From a candidate division WOR-1 bacterium RIFOXYB2_FULL_42_35 (lineage in GTDB: Bacteria > Margulisbacteria > WOR-1 > O2-12-FULL-45-9): a stretch of 64,000 nt of DNA. This document shows, in pieces, positions 26,182 through 36,166 of this stretch. The notes below the pieces were generated by a model. The model did no database searches. It was given only the letters and a program-made list of their open reading frames with translations, and had not been told where the DNA came from. Each line of letters starts with the position of its first letter. Position 1 is the stretch's first letter. The DNA is taken from assembly GCA_001771545.1 (NCBI GenBank), contig MEUC01000019.1, positions 1 to 64,000 on the forward strand, written 5' to 3'. The translations under genes and the position numbers were made by a program.

Positions 26182-28302
26182 TCAATCTGCGCTGGAAACC
26201 TGCGCTTTTTTGAGCAATTTACGGGCCTCAGCATGTTTTGGGTTCAGCTCTAAAATTTTCTCAAACTGCTGAGCTGCTTTTTTGCTCTCCCCCCGAGAAA
26301 GATACAATTTACCCAGTTTTATCCGCGGCAAAAAGTTATGCGGCACCAGCCAATAAGCTCGCAGGTAATCTTTCTCCGCCAGATCAAGCTTGCCTAAATC
26401 CTCATAAGCCTCACCACGACAAACATAGGCGTCAAACTCACCGGGAAAGAAACGGATGGCATTATTACAATGAATAATTGCCTGCTGGTAATCTTTCCGG
26501 CGCAAAGCAATTCTGGCTAAGCCAAGATGAGCAGCAAGAAGAGAAGAATTAATTTCTAGAGATTTTCTGAATTTTTCCCTAGCCTCATCAAGTAAGCCTT
26601 GATCAAACAAGTATTGACCAAAAAAGAGCTGGGTATGTTCCAAATCATCAGAAACCTCTCCCATTTCCTCTCTAAGCTGTCTGCCTACTTTCTCTAGATC
26701 TCGACTAACATAGAGCATTTGATAATAATTAAACAAACAAATTCTGGCAGCTCTATCTTTAAATATCTTAGGGTCGCGCCAACCTCTAAATTCATAATCA
26801 GCCCAATAATCCTTACGTTTAACTTTTCTCTCCCCCTTTCGTACTAATTTAAAAAGCAAGCCTTGGGGCTCCAAACGAAGATCAGGAAAAAACTCCAGGT
26901 TCTGATATTTAGTAAAATAAACATCATATTGAGGGTTTAAAAAAAATCTGGCAGCAAGCCCTGCTTGAGTGATTTTATTAGCTGATCTACTTTCTAAAGA
27001 AGCCGGCAAAGCAACACAGCCGTACTCATCATATACCGAGACATCAGACCTAATCCCCTCAACGACCTTTAAATAAGTCACTGAAAAAAGCTCAAAATCT
27101 CCGCTGGGGATAAAAATAGCGTTAGGCTCCATAGTTTTTAAAATGTTCATGCCATAATCATAGGCAAAATAATATTGACTGCGGTCATTCTCACGATAAT
27201 TAGACAAAAAAACAATCAGAGCTAAGGACAAGACCAATAAAACTTTAATAAGCCTTGATTTCATATATCGATTAGAGATCCACCCAAACCCTAAGCCAAT
27301 AAAGAGCACAATTACAATAAAAGATGGCAAGCGAAAAACCTCTATATCAGAAACCCCATAATTAATAACGAATAAGATATTAAGTAAGGCTATCAAGAGC
27401 AAAAAAACTAAGATCTTGCTGCTTTTCTTTAAGGCAGCAATTAATCCGACCAAGGCAAAAGGCAATAAATAAACAGTAAATTGTTCTGATAAGCCCCTCA
27501 AATAGGCCAGAAAATTGTGCCAGAGTTCTTGCCAAGAAAAAGCAAAGAAAAAGGAATTGTATTGAGCCCCTTTGAGGTGGAACCATAGCCCCCCCCAACT
27601 AGAAATAGTTTGCCAGTTCATAACTGGCCGGGCCAAGATTCTCAAAGGCAAATAAAGATAAAAAGCCAGCCCCAAAATAAAGTAACCCAGCATAGCTAAT
27701 AAGCGTCGCCAGTCAAAGATAATTCTGAGATTCGAGCTTAAAATAAGGTATAAGATAGCCGGGGACATCATCAATGTTGAACGATGATGAGTAAGGCTTA
27801 AGCCATAAACAAGGGCTAATAAGCACAAAAGCCTATCATCTTTCTTTTCCATCCAAGTAAATAGTATTAATATAATCGCCGCAGTAAAAAAGGCATTTAA
27901 GGTATAGACTTCGGCAATCACTGCCTGAGACCAAAAAGTATAGGAAAAAGCCAGCATTAAACCAGTACTTAATGACACAATCCTAGAGGATCTTAACAAT
28001 CTCATAATAAAATAGAGCAGCACAGCTGTAGAGGCCGCAAAAAAAGCTGACATTAAGTTAACTCGATAGGCTATATCACCCAAGGGGATAAAAGCAAACA
28101 ATTTGCCCAGCAAACAATAAAGCGGATAACCGGTGGGATGTGGGATACCTAAAGTATAAACAGCCGCAATCAGTTCTCCACTATCCCCCAAATAAACAGT
28201 GGGACACAAGGTCTTAAGGTAGGCCCCAAAGGCAAGCCCAAAAACAATAACAGCTAAGACTAGCTCGATTTTATTATGTTTTGTAAAAAAACCTTTAATC
28301 AA
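26182..28302 (-). CDS. DUF2723-family membrane protein with C-terminal TPR repeats
   Basis: 706 residues. The N-terminal part (1-390) has about ten membrane helices and the DUF2723 signature VYLGDSGELIAAVYTLGIPHPTGYPLY near residue 35. This family belongs to the GT-C-like fold and is proposed to O-glycosylate proteins. Residues about 550-700 are TPR repeats (AREKFRKSLEINSSLLAAHLGLARIALRRKDY and following), probably for protein binding outside the membrane. It overlaps the upstream GT-C gene by 8 bases and is last of five membrane-protein genes. A polyprenyl-phosphate sugar donor is assumed. Confidence 0.85.
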   Translation of the reverse strand: MIKGFFTKHNKIELVLAVIVFGLAFGAYLKTLCPTVYLGDSGELIAAVYTLGIPHPTGYPLYCLLGKLFAFIPLGDIAYRVNLMSAFFAASTAVLLYFIMRLLRSSRIVSLSTGLMLAFSYTFWSQAVIAEVYTLNAFFTAAIILILFTWMEKKDDRLLCLLALVYGLSLTHHRSTLMMSPAILYLILSSNLRIIFDWRRLLAMLGYFILGLAFYLYLPLRILARPVMNWQTISSWGGLWFHLKGAQYNSFFFAFSWQELWHNFLAYLRGLSEQFTVYLLPFALVGLIAALKKSSKILVFLLLIALLNILFVINYGVSDIEVFRLPSFIVIVLFIGLGFGWISNRYMKSRLIKVLLVLSLALIVFLSNYRENDRSQYYFAYDYGMNILKTMEPNAIFIPSGDFELFSVTYLKVVEGIRSDVSVYDEYGCVALPASLESRSANKITQAGLAARFFLNPQYDVYFTKYQNLEFFPDLRLEPQGLLFKLVRKGERKVKRKDYWADYEFRGWRDPKIFKDRAARICLFNYYQMLYVSRDLEKVGRQLREEMGEVSDDLEHTQLFFGQYLFDQGLLDEAREKFRKSLEINSSLLAAHLGLARIALRRKDYQQAIIHCNNAIRFFPGEFDAYVCRGEAYEDLGKLDLAEKDYLRAYWLVPHNFLPRIKLGKLYLSRGESKKAAQQFEKILELNPKHAEARKLLKKAQVSSAD

Positions 28303-30166
28303 TTAATTTTACCCGTCCTAAAAACGAAACACTATCCCGGTAGGATTTTATTACAACTATAGTTATACTATCATAACCTTTTTGCCAGACAAAAGGCGGC
28401 ACTTCAACCAAAGAGCTTGTTGTCCCACGCTGATAATCAACCCCAGACTTTACATTCTGAGTTGCAATAAAATTATTGTCACGAAGATAAAAAATTACAT
28501 AAGAATAGTTATCAGCCAAGGTCACCTGCATGGTTTTAGCATGAGAGAGGCACCCAAAATCAATTGGCATCAAACTTATCACCGAAAAAAGCTGTCCTTT
28601 ATTACCATCTTGCCACCAGGCATTAGCAAGATAAGGTTGCTCAAGTAGATAGTTATTCTGACCTAAATTAAATCTTAAGATTTCTTTCATTCTTGCCAGA
28701 CTAATCAGTTTTCCACGAGTAACCAAAGCAAGTTTGTCATAATAAAGCGCCAAGTTTTTATTTTTTATTTTATTCTTTTGCAATAGCAATGTTTCATAAT
28801 AGCCGGCAGGAAAATGCCTCTCAAAGTGACCGATGCGCCAATTGGTGATAGGCAAATATGGTAACCTAACCAAAAAAGGACTGACTAGACCGATAAAATC
28901 TTCAACCCATGGACCAGGGCCCAAATAATAACCAGAATAACCAATACTGGTTGCTAAAAACAATCCAGGGGTAAGTTTTTCTTTACCAGCAGCAATTTCT
29001 TTCCATTTATTAGTCGCAGCAAGCTTCCAGCTCTTCTGGGCATTTAGATAGCCCAAAACATGGTTATACCAACCACGCTCATCAACCACTCCCTTATTCT
29101 CCATAATACTAAGATAATCAGAGTGACTACCGTAATTAGCCCCACTTAAAACAGGAGAGAGGGGAAAACTTAATCCCAAGATAATAGAAAACAAAAGAAA
29201 CAAAATCATCCCTAATAAAGACAGACGCAAACGAGCAATTAATATCACCGCTAAGAAAAACGGCGCAGCCAGAAAACGGCCTGACATAAAATCACCACCA
29301 ATATAAATCACATAAACTACATATAAGATTATTCCGGCAACAACAGGTCGAAAACTTCTATTCTCCTTAAAAAAAGAAACAATCCCTGCAATCACAATCA
29401 TAGCGAGGGTTAAAGGATCCTTCTTTAAAGAATCCCATAAATAAAAAAGACCCTGCCTTATCAATTCCAGGCGAGGAATCCCAACATTTAACTTGGCATA
29501 AGCAGTATTAGGAAAGGGAAAACCATAATAAAAGAGTGAGAAACATTCCCAAAAGATAAAAGGGATAAAACCCAATAAAACCAAATAAAAAACCTTGGGT
29601 TTTCTAATCTGCCACATTGTATAAATAAGCACTGGCAAATAGAGCAAAAGGGTATCCATTCTGTTCAAGGTACCAAGGGCGGCAATAAAAGACAGTTGTA
29701 ATAATTTCTTTTCGCTAAGCTGGACTTTAAAAAAGATCAACAGATAAATTGCCAAAATAAAATGGGTTAAAGGATTTTCTAAACCAGAGGTCGAATAGTC
29801 CATAAAAGCCTTAGAAAACATTAGCAGCATAACAGCTAAGATCGCCAACCCCTTATCTTTGGCCAGCTTAAAAGCTACCAAGCCAACAGCAATAGTTGAA
29901 AGAGTCATGGAAACAAAGAGAGTTGTATAGTAAGGCTCACGAGTAAAATAATAGCTGGCTGACAGTAAAAACAGCCATAAGGGGTGGGTATAGGTTTGAA
30001 CCCTTTCAACAACATTATATCTTAAGCCATAACCATAAACGAAATTAGCTATTGTTTTGAAAGTAATGTAGGCATCATCACCAACCCAGGCATTTCTTAA
30101 TAAAACCACCACAAAAGCACCCAGCAAAAAGAAAAGCAGCAGGTTTAAGATTCTTGATTTATTCAT
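28295..30166 (-). CDS. Membrane glycosyltransferase-like protein (GT-C)
   Basis: 623 residues from ATG 30166. That start was chosen because MNKSRILNLLLF begins the first helix and overlaps the preceding stop by only a few bases; a longer frame opens 30 codons earlier. Roughly ten helices. The first loop GDDAYITFKTIANFVYGYGLRYNVVERVQTYTHPLW matches the 'DDayit.ryaxnlxxGxGlvfNxGErvegyTxplW' pattern of ArnT-like/GT-C proteins, with the DD pair as likely catalytic or metal-binding residues. The large C-terminal soluble region (about 370-620) would be periplasmic. Acceptor and sugar are unknown. Confidence 0.75.
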   Translation of the reverse strand: MNKSRILNLLLFFLLGAFVVVLLRNAWVGDDAYITFKTIANFVYGYGLRYNVVERVQTYTHPLWLFLLSASYYFTREPYYTTLFVSMTLSTIAVGLVAFKLAKDKGLAILAVMLLMFSKAFMDYSTSGLENPLTHFILAIYLLIFFKVQLSEKKLLQLSFIAALGTLNRMDTLLLYLPVLIYTMWQIRKPKVFYLVLLGFIPFIFWECFSLFYYGFPFPNTAYAKLNVGIPRLELIRQGLFYLWDSLKKDPLTLAMIVIAGIVSFFKENRSFRPVVAGIILYVVYVIYIGGDFMSGRFLAAPFFLAVILIARLRLSLLGMILFLLFSIILGLSFPLSPVLSGANYGSHSDYLSIMENKGVVDERGWYNHVLGYLNAQKSWKLAATNKWKEIAAGKEKLTPGLFLATSIGYSGYYLGPGPWVEDFIGLVSPFLVRLPYLPITNWRIGHFERHFPAGYYETLLLQKNKIKNKNLALYYDKLALVTRGKLISLARMKEILRFNLGQNNYLLEQPYLANAWWQDGNKGQLFSVISLMPIDFGCLSHAKTMQVTLADNYSYVIFYLRDNNFIATQNVKSGVDYQRGTTSSLVEVPPFVWQKGYDSITIVVIKSYRDSVSFLGRVKLID

Positions 30167-31757
30167 TAAGCCCTTTTTTCCGAAGAACAAGAATACGTCC
30201 TTCCCCCCATGGAATATAACGCTTATAAGCAAAGCGAATAACTTCTTTAAAACCATTTATCGGACCAAAGGAAACAATATAATCATCATTATAAACCCAC
30301 CACCAACTCTTGTGCTCATAAACACGATAATAAGGATGATAGCCAAACCAACCATTAAACTCAAAACCACCGTCTATATCACAAGGTGAAATATGCTTCT
30401 CTTGAGTTAAATAACGCAAAGCCTGCCAACGAGTACGATTCCAAGAGAGATAATCGTGAGTTGCCACCAAAGAAAATAAACCATAGATTACTATTAAGCC
30501 CGCAGCAATAACTATTTTAATGGGTTTCAATTGAATAGAAGGTTCGCTATTAGTGATGACCATAAGCATAAGTAACAATGGCAACAAAAATATTAAATAG
30601 CGATCAAAAAAAACAACCGGACTAATTGGCAAAAAATAACCTAAACAAACCAAAAAAATAAAAACTTTCAACCAGTCTCGCTGCCATAATGCCCGTCGCA
30701 AAACATCAAGCAAGATTACACCACCAACCAACCCCATTAGTGTTAAAGCCAACCAAACTATTTTTGGTGCCACAAAGAAATGTGCCAGTTTAAGTATATA
30801 AGTGTCACGTAAAAGTAAAGGCCCAACACCAAAATCAAACAAAATGTTACCCAACAAGGGTAGCGGCCTTTTTAACCACAACAATAAGCAACTAGAAAGA
30901 ACCACAAAACTAAAAAGAGAAGATTTATTACGAGGAAAAGGGAAAAGAATTAATAAAGGGAAAAAGAACATCCCTAGAGTGATCACTGACTTAACAGAAG
31001 TTTCAGCAAAGAGCAAGAGTAGATTACTAATCGGACGATGTAAAACCACCAACAAACTATCCGCTTTGACGGTATATAAAGCTGGTAACCCCAAGGTAAC
31101 TTGCAACCAGAAATTATAGCTACAAAGCACCCCAACCGTTAAGAGAAAAGGCCACAGGGCAACCACAAAGTTTCTACTCTTGAAATTGTTTTTAACTGGA
31201 TAGGTTAACGAAAAAGCCACAGGGATAACAATCCCAAGTTGACGAATAAGGGTTGCGGAACAAGCCAACAAGGTTGCCAAAGCAATCTCAAGTTTGTTGT
31301 CGCTTTTTAAAGCTCGCACGAAAAACAACAAAGACAACACCGCTAAGGCAAAAAATGGCACATCGGTCATAAAGGTGTTTGAGAGACTAAAATAAATTGG
31401 ATTAGTTGCTACCAGTAAAGCTCCAAAAAAGGCCACCAAGTGCTTGGCCCTGACCTCCCGTAAAAGTCCATAAGTGGCCAAAACCCCAACCAAACCAAGT
31501 ACTAAAGTGGAAAAACGCAAAGCTGTAAAAGAAAAACCAAAAGGCCAGCAAAATAACGCTCCCCACAACACCTGAAAAATTAAAGGCATACTCTGCCAGC
31601 CAGAAAATTGTAGTCTCCCCTCCTCCACTAAATGATAAACAGCCTGACCATAGGCCCAATCATCATTAAGAGGAAAATCACCAATCGGATTGACCCCAAA
31701 AGCCATAATCAACCAAACCGCAGCCAAGATTAAAATTAGTATTCTGGAAGTTTTCAC
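30159..31757 (-). CDS. GT39/ArnT-like membrane glycosyltransferase
   Basis: 532 residues with 11-12 predicted helices. The first periplasmic loop NPIGDFPLNDDWAYGQAVYHLVEEGRL carries the acidic pair expected in GT-C enzymes, followed by an RFSTLVLGLVGVLATYGLLRE helix. The start is GTG 31757, immediately after the upstream stop TAA, so initiation is probably by reinitiation. It likely transfers a sugar from a polyprenyl-phosphate donor to a glycan, lipid or protein on the outer face of the inner membrane. Confidence 0.8.
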   Translation of the reverse strand: MKTSRILILILAAVWLIMAFGVNPIGDFPLNDDWAYGQAVYHLVEEGRLQFSGWQSMPLIFQVLWGALFCWPFGFSFTALRFSTLVLGLVGVLATYGLLREVRAKHLVAFFGALLVATNPIYFSLSNTFMTDVPFFALAVLSLLFFVRALKSDNKLEIALATLLACSATLIRQLGIVIPVAFSLTYPVKNNFKSRNFVVALWPFLLTVGVLCSYNFWLQVTLGLPALYTVKADSLLVVLHRPISNLLLLFAETSVKSVITLGMFFFPLLILFPFPRNKSSLFSFVVLSSCLLLWLKRPLPLLGNILFDFGVGPLLLRDTYILKLAHFFVAPKIVWLALTLMGLVGGVILLDVLRRALWQRDWLKVFIFLVCLGYFLPISPVVFFDRYLIFLLPLLLMLMVITNSEPSIQLKPIKIVIAAGLIVIYGLFSLVATHDYLSWNRTRWQALRYLTQEKHISPCDIDGGFEFNGWFGYHPYYRVYEHKSWWWVYNDDYIVSFGPINGFKEVIRFAYKRYIPWGEGRILVLRKKGLNE

Positions 31758-33290
31758 TTAACCATTCCTTAGAACAAGATATGGCCCAAACTGCTGCACA
31801 AGCTTATAATTAGCTCTAATAAAATTATCCAGAACAAACACTCCACCACTAATTGAGCTCATGTTTGGTTCCCTATTTTCAACCCCAATAAATAAAACAA
31901 TATACTTAACCGACTCTTTTTTCAAGGCCGCCACAATCTCCTTTTGCACAGGCAAAGTCGTTGCTGAACCAGGATGCAACTCATGATACTTGGTAGCACT
32001 CTCCCGCTCAGCAAGATAATAAAACATGATATCATTGGCTAAAATACGATCGTGTCGCAAATTGCCAACAAATATTTTTTCTCCTATTGGCACATGGCTA
32101 TCAATAAATTGAATCGCCTTAGCCTGAAAAGGATCGACATGAAAAGATTGAGCTCTCCTAAGTTCATGTTGAGAAGTCTTATAAGTATCAAAAAAGTTAC
32201 CCACCAAAGATATCTTGTCTAGTTGCAAAGGATAAAGCAATAAAATAACACTAAAAAGCAAAACAATGATTTTCCTTGAGCGATTTAATCGTCTCAACAA
32301 AGGAGCCAACAAACTCACCCCTAGAACTAAGGCAACAAAAAAATAAGGGAGCGAATGCAAATGGCCAGCCCTTATCCTTGCCTGATTAAAAAGCAGCAAA
32401 CCGAACAAGGTTAAGCAGACTTGCCCACAAAAATAAGGATTGGTAAAACCCTGGCTGCGATTTTTTTTTAATATGTTCACAACTGACCAGCCATAGATCG
32501 GCAGAGGCAAGTATACAGGCAGGTTGACCAACAAAAAAAGTGAAAGACTTTTCTGTCCCTTAATAACTTGAGCAAAACTCAACCACAAATCAGGAAAAGG
32601 GAGCGAACGCACCCTAGGAAAAACAACAATTACAAAATAAAATAAATCACTAAATAAACCTGCTAATGCTCCAGTAAAACAACAATAACCCAACCAAGGC
32701 AACAAGACAACCAAGCAACCAACAACAAACTGCTTGAGATCGACTCTCTTTCCCTCAAAGAACAAACTTATAAGAATTACTAGCTCTACGAAAAAAAGAT
32801 AAATTGCAAAGTCATGGCGAAACAAAAAAGTTAAGCCAACCAAAAGTCCGCAAAAAAACAACCCAGCAGGCTTGTTTCGATCAGAAATAAAATAATTAAA
32901 AAAACAATTGATACTTATCAAAGCCAACAATAAACCAGAAAACGCATTATACCCATAATAACCAAATAAGCCCAACCAAAAAGTAGTCAGGGTCGCCACC
33001 AAGGTCGCCAACCAAACCGAGCTGAGTTTTTTTGCCAATAAAAAAATTGCTGCCACAAGACCAGCCCGAATTAGACTGTCAAAGAGCCGGGCGACTAAAA
33101 TAGAAGAACCAAAAATCTTAAATAAAAAGGCTAAAACATAAAATTGCCCCGGGCTATAAATTGTCCAAAAGTCTTTGTAAGGAATGTCTCCGTTTAAGAC
33201 CCTCTGAGCTCCATAAACAATAATACCCTCATCATAGCGTCCCAGGGGTTTATTCATTATGGCAATAAAATAAAGCCAACACAGGAGCAA
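31758..33290 (-). CDS. GT39-like membrane glycosyltransferase
   Basis: 510 residues, about 12 helices. The first loop GRYDEGIIVYGAQRVLNGDIPYKDFWTIYSPGQFYVLAFLFKIFG is the classic GT-C/PMT signature, with an acidic DE pair. The given start is TTG 33290, but it begins in the middle of a hydrophobic helix. The open frame continues upstream (encoding PINFLLSLFVLL), overlapping the end of the YfhO-like gene, so the true initiator may be a rarer codon. The end abuts the next gene with no gap. Confidence 0.75.
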   Translation of the reverse strand: MLLCWLYFIAIMNKPLGRYDEGIIVYGAQRVLNGDIPYKDFWTIYSPGQFYVLAFLFKIFGSSILVARLFDSLIRAGLVAAIFLLAKKLSSVWLATLVATLTTFWLGLFGYYGYNAFSGLLLALISINCFFNYFISDRNKPAGLFFCGLLVGLTFLFRHDFAIYLFFVELVILISLFFEGKRVDLKQFVVGCLVVLLPWLGYCCFTGALAGLFSDLFYFVIVVFPRVRSLPFPDLWLSFAQVIKGQKSLSLFLLVNLPVYLPLPIYGWSVVNILKKNRSQGFTNPYFCGQVCLTLFGLLLFNQARIRAGHLHSLPYFFVALVLGVSLLAPLLRRLNRSRKIIVLLFSVILLLYPLQLDKISLVGNFFDTYKTSQHELRRAQSFHVDPFQAKAIQFIDSHVPIGEKIFVGNLRHDRILANDIMFYYLAERESATKYHELHPGSATTLPVQKEIVAALKKESVKYIVLFIGVENREPNMSSISGGVFVLDNFIRANYKLVQQFGPYLVLRNG

Positions 33291-33327
33291 AACAAATAGA
33301 GAGAGTAGAAAGTTAATTGGCCAACGA

Positions 33328-35577
33328 TTAAGCTTGGTAGCTTTGACGATAATAATAATATCCCCCTAAACACAAACCAAAAGCAGTCAAAAAACTAATC
33401 ACCGTTCCAAGCTTAAAAGACAAGGGCTCATAGAGAAAAACAACCTGATGATTCCCTTTCTCAAGACTAATAGAGCGAAAATAATTCTGCTCTCTTCTAA
33501 TTTCTACTTGTTCATTATCAACGACCGCTTTCCAGCCAGGATAAAATCGTTCACTTAAAAATAAGTCGCCAGCCTCTTGCACCTTAGCAGAGATAATTAT
33601 TTCCCTAGGACGATACTTCTGCAAGGTTACTCTCCCAGAACCGCTAATCATCAAGGCCCGTGGTTTAACCGTTAAGTTTTCATACAGATAAACACTACGG
33701 CCATATTCACTATTTTGCCTCAGCAGCTTTAAAGATGGGGATTTTAAGGGCTTGGTCGACCCAACATATTTAACATTAAATAAAGATAATTTGTCGATAT
33801 TATCTGCAATCACAGCTTCAGAAAAATAGCGCTCAAAATCGTTCCAATCCCCTTTGGGCGGGATTGAAGCATAGCCGGTAAAACAATTTAACCCATAAAG
33901 AATATGCCAATTATCAGTTAGGCTATCTTTGGCAAATCCCAAAGCATCCTGATAAGTCTTGCCACAAATCTCTCGATTTTGCATGCCTAACTCCGGGGTA
34001 TACAAAAATCTAAATAGAGCCCTGTCCTGGTTTAAAATTTTTATATTGCCTTTTATTTCCCGATAAAAATCAAACTTAACCGGAACCATAATTGGATAAC
34101 CATTAGCAAAAAGATCAAGTCCGACCAAAAGAACTATTAAGAAGGCCAAAACAGCTCGGGATATCTTTTGCCGATAGGCCATCACTAAAATAATTATCAG
34201 ACCGAGCAAATATAGAGCCAGATTAAAAACACTGATTAAGTTAAACTCCAACACTTCAACTAATAGTCGAGCCAAGTAATCGGCTCCAGCCGGCAGCTTC
34301 CCTGCCAGTCCTCTTAAAATGAAGTTTTGCAACAAAGTCACAACAACAAAAGCCGAGAACAAAACCATTGTAAAAACAGCCACTCTCTTCAAGAAACTTA
34401 CTGCTTCTTTGTTTTGGGCAGTAAACAGCACTAGTAATTGCTCAAAACCTAAACTAGATAAGACCACCAGTCCAAAAGTAGTTAGGAAAAGATATTTAGT
34501 CGGGTAACGAATAAAAGAAATGCCAGGAATAAGGTAGGCAAACTTAAAAAACGGCGTATAGCACCCAAAGGCTAAAAACAAAGAGACTAAAACCACACTA
34601 AAAAAGAACCAAGCCAGTTTTTTGCGCGTCTTAAACGCCAAGAAAACCAACAATAAAGTTATTCCCCCCAAATAGGGAGACAATAACCAGGCTTGTGTTG
34701 CTTGAGTAAAAAGAAAGGCTAAACTATTAGCGGAAGCAACTGGCAATTGTTGGCCAAAAAAGTAAGGCAAAAAGAAGTTGATTACCTCTCGTGGAGGAAA
34801 GGATTGACTAGTAACGAGAGCAAAAGCGGTCGAGCCAACTCTAGTTGAGAGTCTGGCCAATTCAACAAAAGGCAACAGCTGAACAGCAACTAAGCCAATG
34901 GCGATCAAGCCTGATAGGGCTAAAGCCCCAAGATTCTTAAAGAATTCCTTATAAGTAGAGGAAAATACTGCCAAATAGGCTGGCAGCAACAATCCTGTCC
35001 CATAGATTATTGTTGGCTCCCCACCCAAAAACTGGCTAGCTAACAATAAGGCTAAAATCACAATAAATTTATAACTTCGCTCCTGCCGCAAGCGGTCACA
35101 AAAAATGACTATCAGAGGTAACCAGATAACAGCAGAAAGAGAAGTATTCATATTAGAAACAGAGAGCAGATAACCAGAAAAAGTAAAAATTATGCCGCCG
35201 TAAAAGCTCGCCCAATAACTTAAGAGGAAATGCCTAAGCATTAGATACATAAAACAGGCTGCCAAGAAATAGTGCAAAATCGTATAATAATTAAAAGCTA
35301 AGTTAAACGGCAACAAATAATGGATCAGCGAAAGTGGGTAGAAAAACCCTATTTGCAGAGTTGCTATCAAGGGGTAGCCACAAAAGTTATACGGATTCCA
35401 GAGCGGAATTGTCCCTGCCCTAACTTGCTCAACCATGAGATACCTTAAAGGATAAAAGTAACGGGAAAGATCTTTAAACGCTAGAATTTCACGACCGGAA
35501 AGAAAACGCTGAAAAAAAAGCAGCAACAAACCCAGGTAAGCACAAAAAACCAATATATCTTGTTTGGAAATTTTCAT
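33328..35577 (-). CDS. YfhO-family membrane protein
   Basis: 749 residues. YfhO proteins are large GT-C-like membrane proteins; B. subtilis YfhO and relatives are linked to glycosylation of teichoic acids or other glycans. Features are the first-loop pattern FKDLSRYFYPLRYLMVEQVRAGTIPLWNPYNFCGYPL, about 13 helices, and a C-terminal periplasmic beta-rich domain ending with the family LSERFYPGWKAVVD...FLYEPLSFKLG region and a last helix. It is the first of five consecutive membrane-protein genes on this strand, directly after the pilin terminator. Confidence 0.85.
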   Translation of the reverse strand: MKISKQDILVFCAYLGLLLLFFQRFLSGREILAFKDLSRYFYPLRYLMVEQVRAGTIPLWNPYNFCGYPLIATLQIGFFYPLSLIHYLLPFNLAFNYYTILHYFLAACFMYLMLRHFLLSYWASFYGGIIFTFSGYLLSVSNMNTSLSAVIWLPLIVIFCDRLRQERSYKFIVILALLLASQFLGGEPTIIYGTGLLLPAYLAVFSSTYKEFFKNLGALALSGLIAIGLVAVQLLPFVELARLSTRVGSTAFALVTSQSFPPREVINFFLPYFFGQQLPVASANSLAFLFTQATQAWLLSPYLGGITLLLVFLAFKTRKKLAWFFFSVVLVSLFLAFGCYTPFFKFAYLIPGISFIRYPTKYLFLTTFGLVVLSSLGFEQLLVLFTAQNKEAVSFLKRVAVFTMVLFSAFVVVTLLQNFILRGLAGKLPAGADYLARLLVEVLEFNLISVFNLALYLLGLIIILVMAYRQKISRAVLAFLIVLLVGLDLFANGYPIMVPVKFDFYREIKGNIKILNQDRALFRFLYTPELGMQNREICGKTYQDALGFAKDSLTDNWHILYGLNCFTGYASIPPKGDWNDFERYFSEAVIADNIDKLSLFNVKYVGSTKPLKSPSLKLLRQNSEYGRSVYLYENLTVKPRALMISGSGRVTLQKYRPREIIISAKVQEAGDLFLSERFYPGWKAVVDNEQVEIRREQNYFRSISLEKGNHQVVFLYEPLSFKLGTVISFLTAFGLCLGGYYYYRQSYQA

Positions 35578-35624
35578 TTAATGTTTAACTGACCCTCACA
35601 GCAAAAATATTATGGTGTAGGGAT

Positions 35625-35661
35625 AAAAAAACTAATGGCTCCAATTGCTTGGAGCCATTAG
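35625..35661 (-). terminator. Intrinsic terminator after the pilin gene
   Basis: A 13-bp perfect stem CTAATGGCTCCAA/TTGGAGCCATTAG with a 4-base loop (35632-35661), followed on the minus strand by a run of seven T. It separates the pilus genes from the membrane-glycosyltransferase operon. Confidence 0.9.
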
Positions 35662-35685
35662 CCTAAAATTATAATTTCTGAAATA

Positions 35686-36075
35686 CTACATAGTTGAATA
35701 GAGAGTGTGATTAACAAAAACTTCCATGCTATTACTATTATAGTACCAACCACCAGTTGTTCCAGTCGGAGCAGTAAGACCTCCTACCGTAACAGCTCTT
35801 GAACTGTGGATCTTATCTTCTGGAATCTGGTTCTCAACAAACATACCAGCAGAAATTGTCGTCGGAATTCCGTTGTTAGTAGTCACGTTATTAGCAGCAT
35901 TGCTGGCATATTGAATGGCAACTGCAGCACGAACAGCGGCTAAACCACCAGCTGTAGCAGAACGTTGTGCATCAGTTCTTAAACTAACAAAACGTGGCAC
36001 AGCTGTTGCAGCTAAAATACCCAAAATAACAATAACCATTACCAATTCGATTAAAGTAAAACCTTTTCTTTTCAT
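35686..36075 (-). CDS. Type IV pilin-like protein
   Basis: 129 residues. The prepilin motif [21 protein letters not shown] has the cleavage site after Gly5, Phe at +1 and Glu at +5. The mature protein would have the usual hydrophobic alpha-1 helix and a short beta-rich head ([27 protein letters not shown]). It is either a small major pilin or a type II secretion pseudopilin. It has its own promoter, an ideal ribosome site AAGGAGGTGA (36082-36091) and a strong terminator, suggesting high expression as a major subunit. Confidence 0.93.
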   Translation of the reverse strand: MKRKGFTLIELVMVIVILGILAATAVPRFVSLRTDAQRSATAGGLAAVRAAVAIQYASNAANNVTTNNGIPTTISAGMFVENQIPEDKIHSSRAVTVGGLTAPTGTTGGWYYNSNSMEVFVNHTLYSTM

Positions 36076-36122
36076 TATGTGTCACCTCCTTGTGAAACAA
36101 TATATTTCGACCTAATTACCCT

Positions 36123-36157
36123 GTGTGAAATATTAACACACCTAACTTCTTTGTCAA
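36123..36157 (-). promoter_or_regulatory. Pilin promoter with overlapping inverted repeat
   Basis: On the minus strand, TTGACA (36157-36152) is followed after 16 bases by TAATAT (36135-36130). A GTGTG...CACAC inverted repeat (36123-36141) straddles the -10 and may be an operator. This is the best -35/-10 pair in the pilus region. Confidence 0.6.
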
Positions 36158-36166
36158 GTTATTAAA

